This document shows positions 8,290-15,823 of a DNA stretch of 64,000 nt, in pieces; positions within the stretch are counted from its first letter, which is position 1, and each line of letters opens with the position of its first letter. The stretch is from positions 761,001-825,000 of the forward strand of contig NZ_CP147404.1 of NCBI RefSeq assembly GCF_037201805.1, in the 5' to 3' direction. Source of the stretch: Bacillus sp. FJAT-52991 (GTDB taxonomy: Bacteria > Bacillota > Bacilli > Bacillales > Domibacillaceae). The translations under genes were made by a program, and so were the position numbers. A model generated the notes under the pieces. The model worked only from the letters and a program-made list of their open reading frames with translations, had not been told where the DNA came from and did no database searches.

Positions 8290-9195
8290 ATGGAACTTCG
8301 TCAAATCAAATATTTTATGGAAGTGGCGAAAGAAGAGCATGTAACAGAAGCGGCTTATCGGCTGCATGTTGCTCAGTCAGCCGTCAGCCGGCAAATTGCC
8401 AAGCTAGAGGATGAACTTGGTGTCGATTTGTTTTTACGTGAGGGCCGAAATGTCAAACTAACCTATGCTGGGAAAATATTTTTACAGCATATCGAATCGG
8501 CGATGAATGAGATCGATAAAGCAGTGGCCGCAGTCAATGATTATTTAAATCCTGCAACAGGAAAAATCCGTCTCGGTTTTCCGAATTCGTTAGCGACAAA
8601 GACATTACCGCGAGTGATTTCTGCTTTTCGAAAGCAATATTCAGATATCGGCTTTGACTTTCATCAAGGTTCCAACAAAGAATTAAGAGATCTAGTCCAA
8701 GAAGGCGAGATCGATATTGCCTTCGTATCACCAGTGCCAGAAAAAGCAGCCGACATCGATACACATGTGTTTTTTTCGGAACGAATGCGAGTGCTTCTAC
8801 CAAGCCAACATCCATTAGCTAAACAGGAAACAGTCAATTTAAGAGAGCTGAAAGATGATCAATTTGTTCTTTTTCGCACCGGGTATGATATGAGAAAGCT
8901 CGTCCTTGAAGCGTGCCAACAAGTCAATTTTGAACCGCACGTCGGCTTTGAAAGTGAAGATATTTATACGATTAAAGGGCTTGTCGAAGCGGGCCTCGGT
9001 GTGACATTGTTGCCGGAAACATTGCTTGTAGACCAAACACCACATGGGACTGTGAGCCTGCCCATTAGTATACCAATGATTGCTCGAACTGTTGGCGTCA
9101 TCATCACAACAGTAAGAGAGCTGCCGCCATCAGAAAAAATGTTTTATCACTTTTTGATCGACTACTACAAGCGATTGAATCAATTTAGTTTGTAG
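8290..9195 (+). CDS. LysR-family regulator, GltC-like
   Basis: 301 residues. The N-terminal winged helix-turn-helix (MELRQIKYFMEVAKEEHVTEAAYRLHVAQSAVSRQIAKLE) is followed by an effector-binding domain ending with GLVEAGLGVTLLPETLL. Wording throughout closely resembles B. subtilis GltC, the activator of glutamate synthase, but no gltAB genes are nearby, so the target is unknown. The ATG at 8290 has AGAGGTGAAG just upstream; the longer frame from GTG 8266 lacks this. The dispersed repeat 8106-8262 separates it from argF. A two-way terminator follows. Confidence 0.9.
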   Translation: MELRQIKYFMEVAKEEHVTEAAYRLHVAQSAVSRQIAKLEDELGVDLFLREGRNVKLTYAGKIFLQHIESAMNEIDKAVAAVNDYLNPATGKIRLGFPNSLATKTLPRVISAFRKQYSDIGFDFHQGSNKELRDLVQEGEIDIAFVSPVPEKAADIDTHVFFSERMRVLLPSQHPLAKQETVNLRELKDDQFVLFRTGYDMRKLVLEACQQVNFEPHVGFESEDIYTIKGLVEAGLGVTLLPETLLVDQTPHGTVSLPISIPMIARTVGVIITTVRELPPSEKMFYHFLIDYYKRLNQFSL

Positions 9196-9238
9196 TGTGA
9201 TGGGGGGCGGGAAGGCTGAACACCTTATCGTTCAAGAA

Positions 9239-9278
9239 AAGAAGCTGTCTCGCTTGCTTATGAGACAGCTTCTTTCTA
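9239..9278. terminator. Bidirectional terminator between LysR gene and M29 aminopeptidase
   Basis: AGAAGCTGTCTC pairs with GAGACAGCTTCT; the minus strand continues TTTTCTT and the plus strand TTCT, serving both convergent genes. Confidence 0.9.
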
Positions 9279-9280
9279 TG

Positions 9281-10519
9281 TTAAATTCCTTCCGCCCAGT
9301 TGCCGTTGCGGAAAATTGCTTCTTTTTGTCCATCAGCTGTGATACCGTCGATGTTCATTTGTTCCGAACCAATCATAAAGTCAACGTGTGTGATACTTGT
9401 GTTTAACCCATTTTTTTCGAGTTCTTCTTGAGACATCGTTTTACCTCCTTCAATACAGAAGGCATAGGCACTGCCGATTGCTAAGTGATTAGAGGCATTT
9501 TCATCAAATAAGGTGTTGTAAAAAAGAATGTTTGACTCAGAGATTGGCGAATGGTGCGGGACAAGCGCGATTTCTCCAAGGTAATGTGAACCTTCATCCG
9601 TTTCTACGAGCTTCTTCAACACTTCTTCGCCTTCTTTTGCCGTCACTTCTGTAATGCGGCCATTTTCAAACGTGATAGTGAATTCATCGATGATGTTACC
9701 GCCATAGCTTAATGGCTTTGTGCTAGACACGCGACCATTCACACCGGTTTTGTGAGGAACAGTAAAGACCTCTTCAGTTGGCATATTGGCCATAAATTCA
9801 TCGCCTTTTTCATTGATGCTGCCAGCTCCGACCCATAAGTGACCTTCAGGCAAATCAATTGTTAAGTCAGTGCCTGAAGCTGTGTAGTGAAGCGATTTGT
9901 AGCGTTTGTTATTTAAATAATCAACCTTTGTATGCAGGGTTTGATCATGCTGTTTCCAAGCTTCAACTGGCTGATCGGCGTCCGCGCGTACCGCTTTAAA
10001 AATTGCGTCCCATAAAGCAGGAACCTGCTCTTCTTGAGGGAGATCCGGGAATACCTTTTGTGCCCAAGCTTCGGATGGAGCAGCAATGACACACCAGCTC
10101 ACTTTGTCAGACTGAATAAATTGACGGTATTTATTCAATGCTTGCCCAGTCGCTTTTTGGAAGTTTGCAATTCGTTCAGAATGGACACCTTTTAACAAGT
10201 CGGGGCTAGAAGAGATGACTGACATAAAGGCAGCCCCTTCTTCGGCTAATTCTTCAAGCATTTGTGCTCGCCATTTAGGGAACTCGGTAAAAGCTTCATC
10301 AGGAGCAAGGTCATATTTTAACCGAGTAACAGTGTCATCGCTCCATTCTACATTGACGTGCTTCGCGCCAACTTCATATGCTTTTTTCACAATTAAGCGA
10401 ACAAATTGTACGGAGTCGGTGGAGGCATTGATGACCAAAGTTTGTCCTGTTTGAATATTGACACCAACTTTAACAGCTAACTCCGCATATTTTTCTAAAG
10501 TTTGTTGGAAACTTGTCAT
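9281..10519 (-). CDS. ampS: M29-family metallo-aminopeptidase (AmpS/PepS-like)
   Basis: 412 residues of a thermophilic-type aminopeptidase. Family segments include LAVKVGVNIQTGQTLVINA at the N-terminus, EGHLWVGAGSINEKGDEFMANMPTEEVFT in the middle, and the metal-site region GEIALVPHHSPIS...NHLAIGSAY...HVDFMIGS at the end. Such enzymes remove N-terminal residues from peptides in the cytoplasm using two divalent metals. The ATG at 10519 is chosen because GAGGAG lies seven bases upstream; earlier in-frame starts overlap it. Convergent with the LysR gene. Confidence 0.93.
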   Translation of the reverse strand: MTSFQQTLEKYAELAVKVGVNIQTGQTLVINASTDSVQFVRLIVKKAYEVGAKHVNVEWSDDTVTRLKYDLAPDEAFTEFPKWRAQMLEELAEEGAAFMSVISSSPDLLKGVHSERIANFQKATGQALNKYRQFIQSDKVSWCVIAAPSEAWAQKVFPDLPQEEQVPALWDAIFKAVRADADQPVEAWKQHDQTLHTKVDYLNNKRYKSLHYTASGTDLTIDLPEGHLWVGAGSINEKGDEFMANMPTEEVFTVPHKTGVNGRVSSTKPLSYGGNIIDEFTITFENGRITEVTAKEGEEVLKKLVETDEGSHYLGEIALVPHHSPISESNILFYNTLFDENASNHLAIGSAYAFCIEGGKTMSQEELEKNGLNTSITHVDFMIGSEQMNIDGITADGQKEAIFRNGNWAEGI

Positions 10520-10649
10520 ATACATTCTCCTCACAATAGCAGTTTTCATAATTGTATCAATAAACAGATCGATAGCAAATGATTATACTTATCATGTTGA
10601 TTTTCGCTATAATCATACATGAGATGAAGAATAGAAAGAGGGGAAAAGC

Positions 10650-11039
10650 GTGGCTTATCATGTATTGTTAGTTCGGTTTGCAGCTATTTTTGGTTTCATT
10701 GGTGCAGTATTAGGTTCACATATGGCAGGAGCTGGATCTTATGCTGTTCGTCCGATTCACGCCCACATTTTAGTGGTTGGGTGGTTAAGCTTATTTGCTT
10801 TTTCAGCGTTTTATCGGATGTATAAAGTACCAAAAGGATCAAAGCTGGCAGGTGCCCATGTGTGGAGTGCGATCATTGGGACAATCGGCTTGACGGTTGG
10901 AATGTGGCTTTATACGGTGAAACCTTTTGATTTGCCACAGACATTTACGATGGTCTTTTATATTGTGGGAGGCACCATCTTATTAATTAGCTTTTTATTA
11001 TTTGTGTTTGTGGCATTTAAATACAGTAAAGAAGATTAA
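10650..11039 (+). CDS. Small four-helix membrane protein with HAHxxxxGW motif
   Basis: 129 residues with about four membrane helices. Helix 2 starts VRPIHAHILVVGWLSLFAF; a His-Ala-His followed by Gly-Trp is shared with the haem-copper oxidase subunit I/NorB superfamily and NnrS-type proteins, where the His residues bind haem or copper. Whether metal is bound here is inference. Start GTG 10650 with GAGGGG upstream. It converges on nsrR (17 bp apart), with a shared terminator, and hmp follows, so a role in NO or respiratory physiology is plausible. No closer family name is recognised. Confidence 0.75.
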   Translation: MAYHVLLVRFAAIFGFIGAVLGSHMAGAGSYAVRPIHAHILVVGWLSLFAFSAFYRMYKVPKGSKLAGAHVWSAIIGTIGLTVGMWLYTVKPFDLPQTFTMVFYIVGGTILLISFLLFVFVAFKYSKED

Positions 11040-11079
11040 AAAAATCCCGGAGAGTTTATGACTCTTCGGGATTTTTTTG
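11038..11079. terminator. Bidirectional terminator between the HAH membrane protein and nsrR
   Basis: AAATCCCGGAGAGT pairs with ACTCTTCGGGATTT, with A/T runs on both sides. Confidence 0.93.
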
Positions 11080-11505
11080 GAATAAGACTTTTAGCATGTT
11101 TGGTTCATCCGCAATATCTTGTAACGTGTATTGATCAAGAACAGCAAGATAGGCTTGCAGTGCTTGGAAAAGAACGTGCTTCAATCCGCAAACAGAGGTA
11201 ATAAGGCATTGATTCGTTTCCTTATTAAAGCATTCCACTAAATGAAAATCATCTTCTGTTTGCCGCACCACTTGCCCGATGTTAATGTCCTTTGGAGACA
11301 TGGCGAGTCGGATGCCACCGCCGCGACCTCGAATGGTTTCAATCAAGCCTATCTTGCCAAGTTCATACGTTACTTTCATTAAATGATTTTTAGATATTTT
11401 GTAGGCTTCTGCTATGTCTTTAATATTAGCTAGCTCATTTTGCTCTTTAGAGGCTAAATAAATGAGTACTCGTAAAGAATAATCTGTGTAAAGCGTTAGT
11501 CTCAT
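11056..11505 (-). CDS. nsrR: NO-sensitive Rrf2-family repressor NsrR
   Basis: 149 residues with an N-terminal winged helix (MRLTLYTDYSLRVLIYLA), the Rrf2 wing RGRGGGIRLA, and three cysteines at 92, 100 and 106 (ECFNKETNQC...VCGL), matching the Fe-S cluster ligands of B. subtilis NsrR. Family knowledge: the Fe-S form represses hmp and nas genes, and NO destroys the cluster and lifts repression. ATG 11505 is favoured; the TTG at 11511 is poorer. Divergent from hmp with 166 bp between starts. Confidence 0.95.
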   Translation of the reverse strand: MRLTLYTDYSLRVLIYLASKEQNELANIKDIAEAYKISKNHLMKVTYELGKIGLIETIRGRGGGIRLAMSPKDINIGQVVRQTEDDFHLVECFNKETNQCLITSVCGLKHVLFQALQAYLAVLDQYTLQDIADEPNMLKVLFQKNPEES

Positions 11506-11603
11506 TAACAATCACCACGAATCGTTTAATATTTCCATTATATACTGCAAATCTGATCATCTCAAAGAAATGTGAACATTTCTTTAAAGATGTATTTAAT
11601 ATA

Positions 11604-11632
11604 TTGCTTTTATTCTCGGCATAATATATAAA
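11604..11632 (+). promoter_or_regulatory. hmp promoter
   Basis: TTGCTT (11604-11609), 17-base spacer, TATAAA (11627-11632). A second AAGATGTATTT half-site starts at 11587 just upstream of the -35. Confidence 0.7.
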
Positions 11633-11633
11633 T

Positions 11634-11656
11634 AAGATGTATTATAAATACTACTT
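11634..11656 (+). promoter_or_regulatory. Predicted NsrR operator of hmp
   Basis: Half-sites AAGATGTATTA and AAATACTACTT separated by one base form the 11-1-11 dyad typical of NsrR (AAGATGCATTT type); 8 of 11 positions are symmetric. It sits directly after the -10 box, over the likely transcription start, where binding would repress. Confidence 0.7.
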
Positions 11657-11671
11657 TAATGGAGGCACAAT

Positions 11672-12847
11672 ATGTTATCAGAAAAAACAATTGAAATTGT
11701 CAAAGCAACTGCTCCAGTACTTGAAGTAAAAGGAAAAGAAATCACAACTTATTTTTATAAAACGATGTTCGCGGATCATCCCGAATTATTAAATATTTTC
11801 AACCATGCCAATCAAGAGAAGGGACGCCAACAAACAGCTTTAGCGAATACAGTGTATGCGGCAGCGAAATATATTGATCAGCTAGAAGTGCTCATTCCAG
11901 CGGTGAAGCAAATTGGCCATAAGCATCGCAGTTTAGCGGTTAAGCCAGAGCATTATCCAATTGTAGGAGAATATTTATTAAAAGCCATTAAGGAAGTGCT
12001 TGGTGAGGCAGCAACGGATGATATTATTAACGCATGGGCCGAAGCATATGGCGTGATTGCCAAAGTATTTATTGATGTAGAAGCGGAAATGTATAAAGAA
12101 GCAAGTGAACAATCAGGAGGATGGTTGGATTTTAAGGAGTTTGAAGTCGTTGATAAAAAAGAGGAAAGCTCCATCATTACATCTTTTTACTTAAAACCAA
12201 AAGATGGCGTCAAACTTCCATCTTATTTACCAGGACAATACATTACCATTAAGCTTCAAATCCCTGGAGAGGAATATATTTTAAATCGTCAATATAGCTT
12301 ATCTGCTGCGCCAGCTCATGATTATTACCGCATTTCTGTGAAAAAGGAAATGGAGCAAAAACCTGAAGGTAAGATGTCTAATTATTTACATGAACATGTG
12401 AGCATCGGTGATACCGTTGAAGTAAGTGCACCAGCCGGCGATTTCCACTTAGATATGGAAAGCAAAGCTCCTATTGCTTTGATCAGTGGGGGAGTAGGTA
12501 TTACACCAATGATGAGTATGCTTGAAACACTAGCTGTAGAGAAAAGTGATCGTCCAGTTGTCTTCATTCATGCTTCTCGCAAGGAAGAAGTTCATGCCTT
12601 TAAAGAAGACACGAAGCAATTTATTGAACAGTTGCAAGATGGACGGGGTTACGTTAAATATGAACATATAGATGGCTATATTAGCGAAGAGTTTTTAAAA
12701 GATGTTGTGCGCCAAGACAGCATTTGCTATGTATGCGGACCTGCACCGTTTATGGAGGTGATCATCCGCCATTTAAAAGCGAATGGTATAAGTGATGAGC
12801 ATATTCGATATGAATTCTTTGGACCAGCAATGACTTTGCAAGCATGA
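11672..12847 (+). CDS. hmp: Flavohaemoglobin (nitric-oxide dioxygenase)
   Basis: 391 residues: globin domain about 1-140, FAD-binding barrel about 155-262 and NAD-binding domain to the end. Haem-pocket residues Tyr29, Gln53 and proximal His85 (QIGHKHRSL) are in place. FAD motif RQYSLS 206-211; nucleotide motif GGVGITP 273-279. The enzyme turns NO and O2 into nitrate with NAD(P)H in the cytoplasm. ATG 11672 follows ATGGAGGCAC. Its operator and the adjacent nsrR imply NO induction; with nos in the same region, the cell both makes and removes NO. Confidence 0.98.
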   Translation: MLSEKTIEIVKATAPVLEVKGKEITTYFYKTMFADHPELLNIFNHANQEKGRQQTALANTVYAAAKYIDQLEVLIPAVKQIGHKHRSLAVKPEHYPIVGEYLLKAIKEVLGEAATDDIINAWAEAYGVIAKVFIDVEAEMYKEASEQSGGWLDFKEFEVVDKKEESSIITSFYLKPKDGVKLPSYLPGQYITIKLQIPGEEYILNRQYSLSAAPAHDYYRISVKKEMEQKPEGKMSNYLHEHVSIGDTVEVSAPAGDFHLDMESKAPIALISGGVGITPMMSMLETLAVEKSDRPVVFIHASRKEEVHAFKEDTKQFIEQLQDGRGYVKYEHIDGYISEEFLKDVVRQDSICYVCGPAPFMEVIIRHLKANGISDEHIRYEFFGPAMTLQA

Positions 12848-12854
12848 TTTATTT

Positions 12855-12892
12855 CAGAAAAGGGATATCCATTCGGGTATTCCTTTTTCATC
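12855..12892 (+). terminator. Terminator after hmp
   Basis: AAAGGGATATCC pairs with GGGTATTCCTTT followed by T's. Confidence 0.75.
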
Positions 12893-12946
12893 GTTTTGTT
12901 TAGGGTAAATGAAACGAAAGTTTTGGATTTTATGCGAACATCTATG

Positions 12947-12971
12947 TAAATTTTTAATTTGTATCCGATAA
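12947..12971 (+). promoter_or_regulatory. Candidate sigma-D promoter for motAB
   Basis: TCCGATAA at 12964-12971 resembles the sigma-D -10 (GCCGATAT), with TAAA at 12947-12950. The spacer is 13 bases instead of about 15, so this is tentative; motAB is a sigma-D target in B. subtilis. Confidence 0.45.
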
Positions 12972-13006
12972 AAGAACTATAAATAAAAATTACAGGGTGA
13001 ATGCAT

Positions 13007-13798
13007 ATGGATAAGAGTTCAATTATTGGAATTATATTGGCGATTATTGCCGTTGGTGTAGGGATGGTGTTTAAAGGTGTGAGTCCGATGGTTCTTTTGA
13101 ATCCAGCGGCATTGTTAATTATTATATTAGGAACGATAGCGTCTGTCGTCATTGCCTTTCCTGGAAGCGAATTAAAACAAGTGCCAAAGCTATTCGGTAT
13201 TTTATTTAAAGAACAGCAAATGATGACACCACAAGAGGTCATCACCCTGTTTACAGGTTGGGCTGAGTTAGCACGTAAAGAAGGTTTGTTAGCACTTGAA
13301 TCAAAAACGAATGAAATTGAGGAACCGTTTTTAAAGAACGGGCTAAGTTTGGCAATCGATGGTCAAACAGCTGATTATATTCGTGATGTGTTAAGTGAAG
13401 AGTTGTCAGCAATGGAAGAGCGCCACCAAGTAGGAGCAGGGATCTTTACTCAAGCTGGTACATATGCTCCAACGCTTGGAGTACTTGGAGCAGTTATTGG
13501 GCTGATTGCAGCATTGTCCGACATGAGTGATACAGATGCGTTAGGTCATGCGATTTCAGCAGCATTCGTTGCAACGTTAATGGGGATTTTTACAGGGTAT
13601 GTACTATGGCATCCATTTGCCAATAAGTTAAAACGAAAATCAAAACAAGAAGTCAAAGTAAAAGAAATGATGATTGAAGGTGTACTATCGATTTTAGAAG
13701 GAGAAGCTCCGCGTGTATTAGAGCAGAAATTAGCTTCTTATTTGCCAACTGATGAAAAGAAAAAATTCTTAGAAGAAGGCGTTGAAGCAAATGGCTAA
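13007..13798 (+). CDS. motA: Flagellar motor stator subunit MotA
   Basis: 263 residues, MotA/TolQ/ExbB family, with four membrane helices. The N-terminus MDKSSIIGIILAIIAVGVGMVFKGVSP and the TYAPTLGVLGAVIGLIAALS segment before helix 3 track B. subtilis MotA closely. It forms, with MotB, the proton channel driving flagellar rotation. ATG 13007 is chosen (AGGGTGA seven bases upstream) over ATG 13001. It overlaps motB by 8 bp, indicating translational coupling. Confidence 0.96.
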   Translation: MDKSSIIGIILAIIAVGVGMVFKGVSPMVLLNPAALLIIILGTIASVVIAFPGSELKQVPKLFGILFKEQQMMTPQEVITLFTGWAELARKEGLLALESKTNEIEEPFLKNGLSLAIDGQTADYIRDVLSEELSAMEERHQVGAGIFTQAGTYAPTLGVLGAVIGLIAALSDMSDTDALGHAISAAFVATLMGIFTGYVLWHPFANKLKRKSKQEVKVKEMMIEGVLSILEGEAPRVLEQKLASYLPTDEKKKFLEEGVEANG

Positions 13799-14558
13799 AA
13801 AAAGGAGAAAGAAACCGGAAAGCGATCATATAGATGAGTCATGGTTGCTACCTTATTCTGATTTATTAACTTTACTCGTTGCTCTCTTTATCGTTTTATT
13901 TGCAATGAGTTCTGTAGATGCGCAGAAATTTCAACAAGTGTCCCAAGCTTTCAATGATGTCTTTAAAGGAGGCAACGGGGTAATGGACTATCCAAATACA
14001 ATGCCTTCAGAGACGATGGATGACGCCGACAATCAATCAACAGAAGAACAATTAAGTGGATTAGGTAAGAAAGACCAAAAAGAATTGTCCGAGATGCAGG
14101 AGAAAATGGATGAATATATCGAGGAGAACAATTTACAGGATAAAGTAAAGACCACTTTGAACGGTGAAGGGCTACTCTTGAGTATTCGTGAGAATGTCTT
14201 ATTTAATTCCGGAGTTGCTGAAGTAAGAGAGGAAGATCGCAAAGCGGCTCAAGAGATTTCTAAACTGCTTGAAATGGAAGTTCCTCGTAATGTTATCATT
14301 AGCGGTCATACAGATAATGTTCCAATTAAAAACGATCAATTTGAATCGAACTGGGAATTAAGTGCGATGCGTGCTGTTAATTTTATGAAAGTGATATTAG
14401 ATAATAAAAATCTCGATCCACGTCTTTTTAGTGCGAAAGGATATGGAGAATACCAACCCATTGCATCTAATGAAACAGCCGAAGGGCGTGCCCAAAATCG
14501 CCGAGTTGAAATATTAATCTTGCCCCAAGGAGAAAAAGAAAACAATACAAAAAACTGA
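13791..14558 (+). CDS. motB: Flagellar motor stator subunit MotB
   Basis: 255 residues: one N-terminal membrane helix with the proton-carrying Asp24 (LPYSDLLTLLVALFIVLFAM), a linker or plug, and a C-terminal OmpA-type peptidoglycan-binding domain (VIISGHTDNVPI ... NWELSAMRA ... GRAQNRRVEI). Asp24 rather than a Na-type context suits a proton-driven stator, as in MotAB of B. subtilis. ATG 13791 lies inside the end of motA. A strong two-way terminator follows. Confidence 0.96.
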   Translation: MAKKRRKKPESDHIDESWLLPYSDLLTLLVALFIVLFAMSSVDAQKFQQVSQAFNDVFKGGNGVMDYPNTMPSETMDDADNQSTEEQLSGLGKKDQKELSEMQEKMDEYIEENNLQDKVKTTLNGEGLLLSIRENVLFNSGVAEVREEDRKAAQEISKLLEMEVPRNVIISGHTDNVPIKNDQFESNWELSAMRAVNFMKVILDNKNLDPRLFSAKGYGEYQPIASNETAEGRAQNRRVEILILPQGEKENNTKN

Positions 14559-14583
14559 ACCCTATGGGTTCAGTTTTTTTATT
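14553..14583. terminator. Bidirectional terminator between motB and the NlpC/P60-like gene
   Basis: AACTGAACC pairs with GGTTCAGTT with A and T runs on either side. Confidence 0.93.
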
Positions 14584-14585
14584 TC

Positions 14586-15095
14586 TTATTTAATGATGCG
14601 TTTAGCACCTAAGTATTTAGATTTCCAGTACTTATTGTTCATATCAATGACAGACACACCATTTTTAGTTGTTACGCCCATAAATTGATTTTTTCCAATA
14701 TAAATACCTACAAAGCTAGCTTTTTTACTAGGTTTACCAGTTGTGTTGTAGAATACTAGGTCTCCTTCTTTAAGTTTTCCTAGTGCTACATTTGTGCCTT
14801 GCTTTTGGATGTCAGCTGAATTGCGAGCTATTTTCACGTTGTTTTTAGCAAATACATGTTGAACATAACCAGAAGCATCAAAGCCTTTTGTTGTTGTACC
14901 GCCCTCTTTATAAGGTGTACCTTTCAGCTTTTTTGCATAAGTAACGATGTTTTTAATTTGTTGATCTTTTGTTACTTTTTGTGTTGGTGCCTTAGTAGTT
15001 GGTGCCTTAGTAGTTGGAGCTGCTGCCAATGCGCTAGTACCTGCAGAGAACATCATCATTGTAGCCAATCCAAAAGCGAAAAACTGTTTCTTCAT
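14586..15095 (-). CDS. Secreted NlpC/P60-fold protein lacking catalytic residues
   Basis: 169 residues. A signal peptide (MKKQFFAFGLATMMMFSAGTSALA, cut near 24-26) is followed by a short repeat (APTTKAPTTKAPTQK) and an NlpC/P60 domain. The fold signature is clear (GTPYKEGGTTTKGFDASGYVQHVF ... LKEGDLVFYNT ... VGIYIGKNQF). Yet the nucleophile Cys (normally GFDCSGY) is Ala74, the catalytic His (normally HVGIY) is Phe128, and the third residue (normally F-I-H-A) is Gly140. It is probably a wall-binding pseudoenzyme, not an endopeptidase. ATG 15095 follows TGGGGG. It is full length with no frame damage. Confidence 0.88.
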   Translation of the reverse strand: MKKQFFAFGLATMMMFSAGTSALAAAPTTKAPTTKAPTQKVTKDQQIKNIVTYAKKLKGTPYKEGGTTTKGFDASGYVQHVFAKNNVKIARNSADIQKQGTNVALGKLKEGDLVFYNTTGKPSKKASFVGIYIGKNQFMGVTTKNGVSVIDMNNKYWKSKYLGAKRIIK

Positions 15096-15248
15096 TTGAA
15101 AAAACCCCCATTTCAAATTTTACAAAAATGTTACAAGTAAATTACGTATATTACTCTACCATAAATTAAATAAAAAGTCTCGAAAAAACTTTAAAAAAAT
15201 GTGTAGACTTTTGAATTGTTTTTCATCTAGTCTAATGGTTTTATAGAA

Positions 15249-15277
15249 AAAGGACCTAATCAAAGAATTAGGCCCAA
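15249..15277 (-). terminator. Terminator of yfkK
   Basis: On the minus strand GGGCCTAAT pairs with ATTAGGTCC, then TTTTTCT. Confidence 0.85.
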
Positions 15278-15322
15278 TAAACTTTTATAAACGACATAGT
15301 GATTACGCGTGTTTTAAACAGT

Positions 15323-15556
15323 CTATTTTCTTAAATTTCCAAGCTCTTCTGCGATAGCTTGCATTTCACTTGGACTGAAATGACTTTTTCGCTGAACCAT
15401 TTCATAAAGATCTCTTAAATCTTCATAAGAAGCTTCGCCAAAATGATCTGGCTTAATAGCCCCTACATTTACCATTCGTAGCTTAGTCGTAATTTGCTCA
15501 ATCATAAACTCAATATTCTCAGACGACTTTACAGAAAGATCCACCGTTCTCTTCAT
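15323..15556 (-). CDS. yfkK: DUF1128 (UPF0435) family protein YfkK
   Basis: 77 residues, helical, with the family core [22 protein letters not shown]...[14 protein letters not shown]...[13 protein letters not shown]. Function unknown. In B. subtilis yfkK lies next to yfkJ-yfkI-yfkH, whose counterparts are found here beyond the alanine symporter, supporting the name. The start is uncertain: at ATG 15556 the GAGAGG site is almost adjacent, and GTG 15544 is an alternative. Confidence 0.85.
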   Translation of the reverse strand: MKRTVDLSVKSSENIEFMIEQITTKLRMVNVGAIKPDHFGEASYEDLRDLYEMVQRKSHFSPSEMQAIAEELGNLRK

Positions 15557-15612
15557 CCTCTCGAATCATTTGTTCATATCATTTCATTATTTTAGCTTCT
15601 TGTCAACGTGGT

Positions 15613-15820
15613 CTTTATCTCGTGCGGATCATTCCAGTTCATACGTCGCTAAACGGCACCTTCCGCTTTTCTTGTCTAGCTTCAGGCGCCAACGACTAGT
15701 GAACTTCCATGATCCTCCTTGCGATAAGTCAACATCGATTCACTGGTGTTCATCGTGTTTCCTTTATCTCGTGCGGATCATTCCAGTTCATACGTCGCTA
15801 AACGGCACCTTCCGCTTTTC
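15613..15820. repeat. 59-bp perfect direct repeat pair and linker
   Basis: The 59 bases 15613-15671 recur identically at 15762-15820 (start CTTTATCTCGTGCGGATCAT, end ACGGCACCTTCCGCTTTTC). The 90-bp linker begins TTGTCTAGCTTCAGGCGCC, a wording I recall from common Bacillus intergenic repeats. It lies between two minus-strand genes. No protein-coding case can be made. Confidence 0.88.
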
Positions 15821-15823
15821 GAG

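Noticed and set aside
12727..13245. 172-codon minus-strand frame across hmp and motA
   Set aside because: Antisense shadow of two well-supported genes; low-complexity composition.
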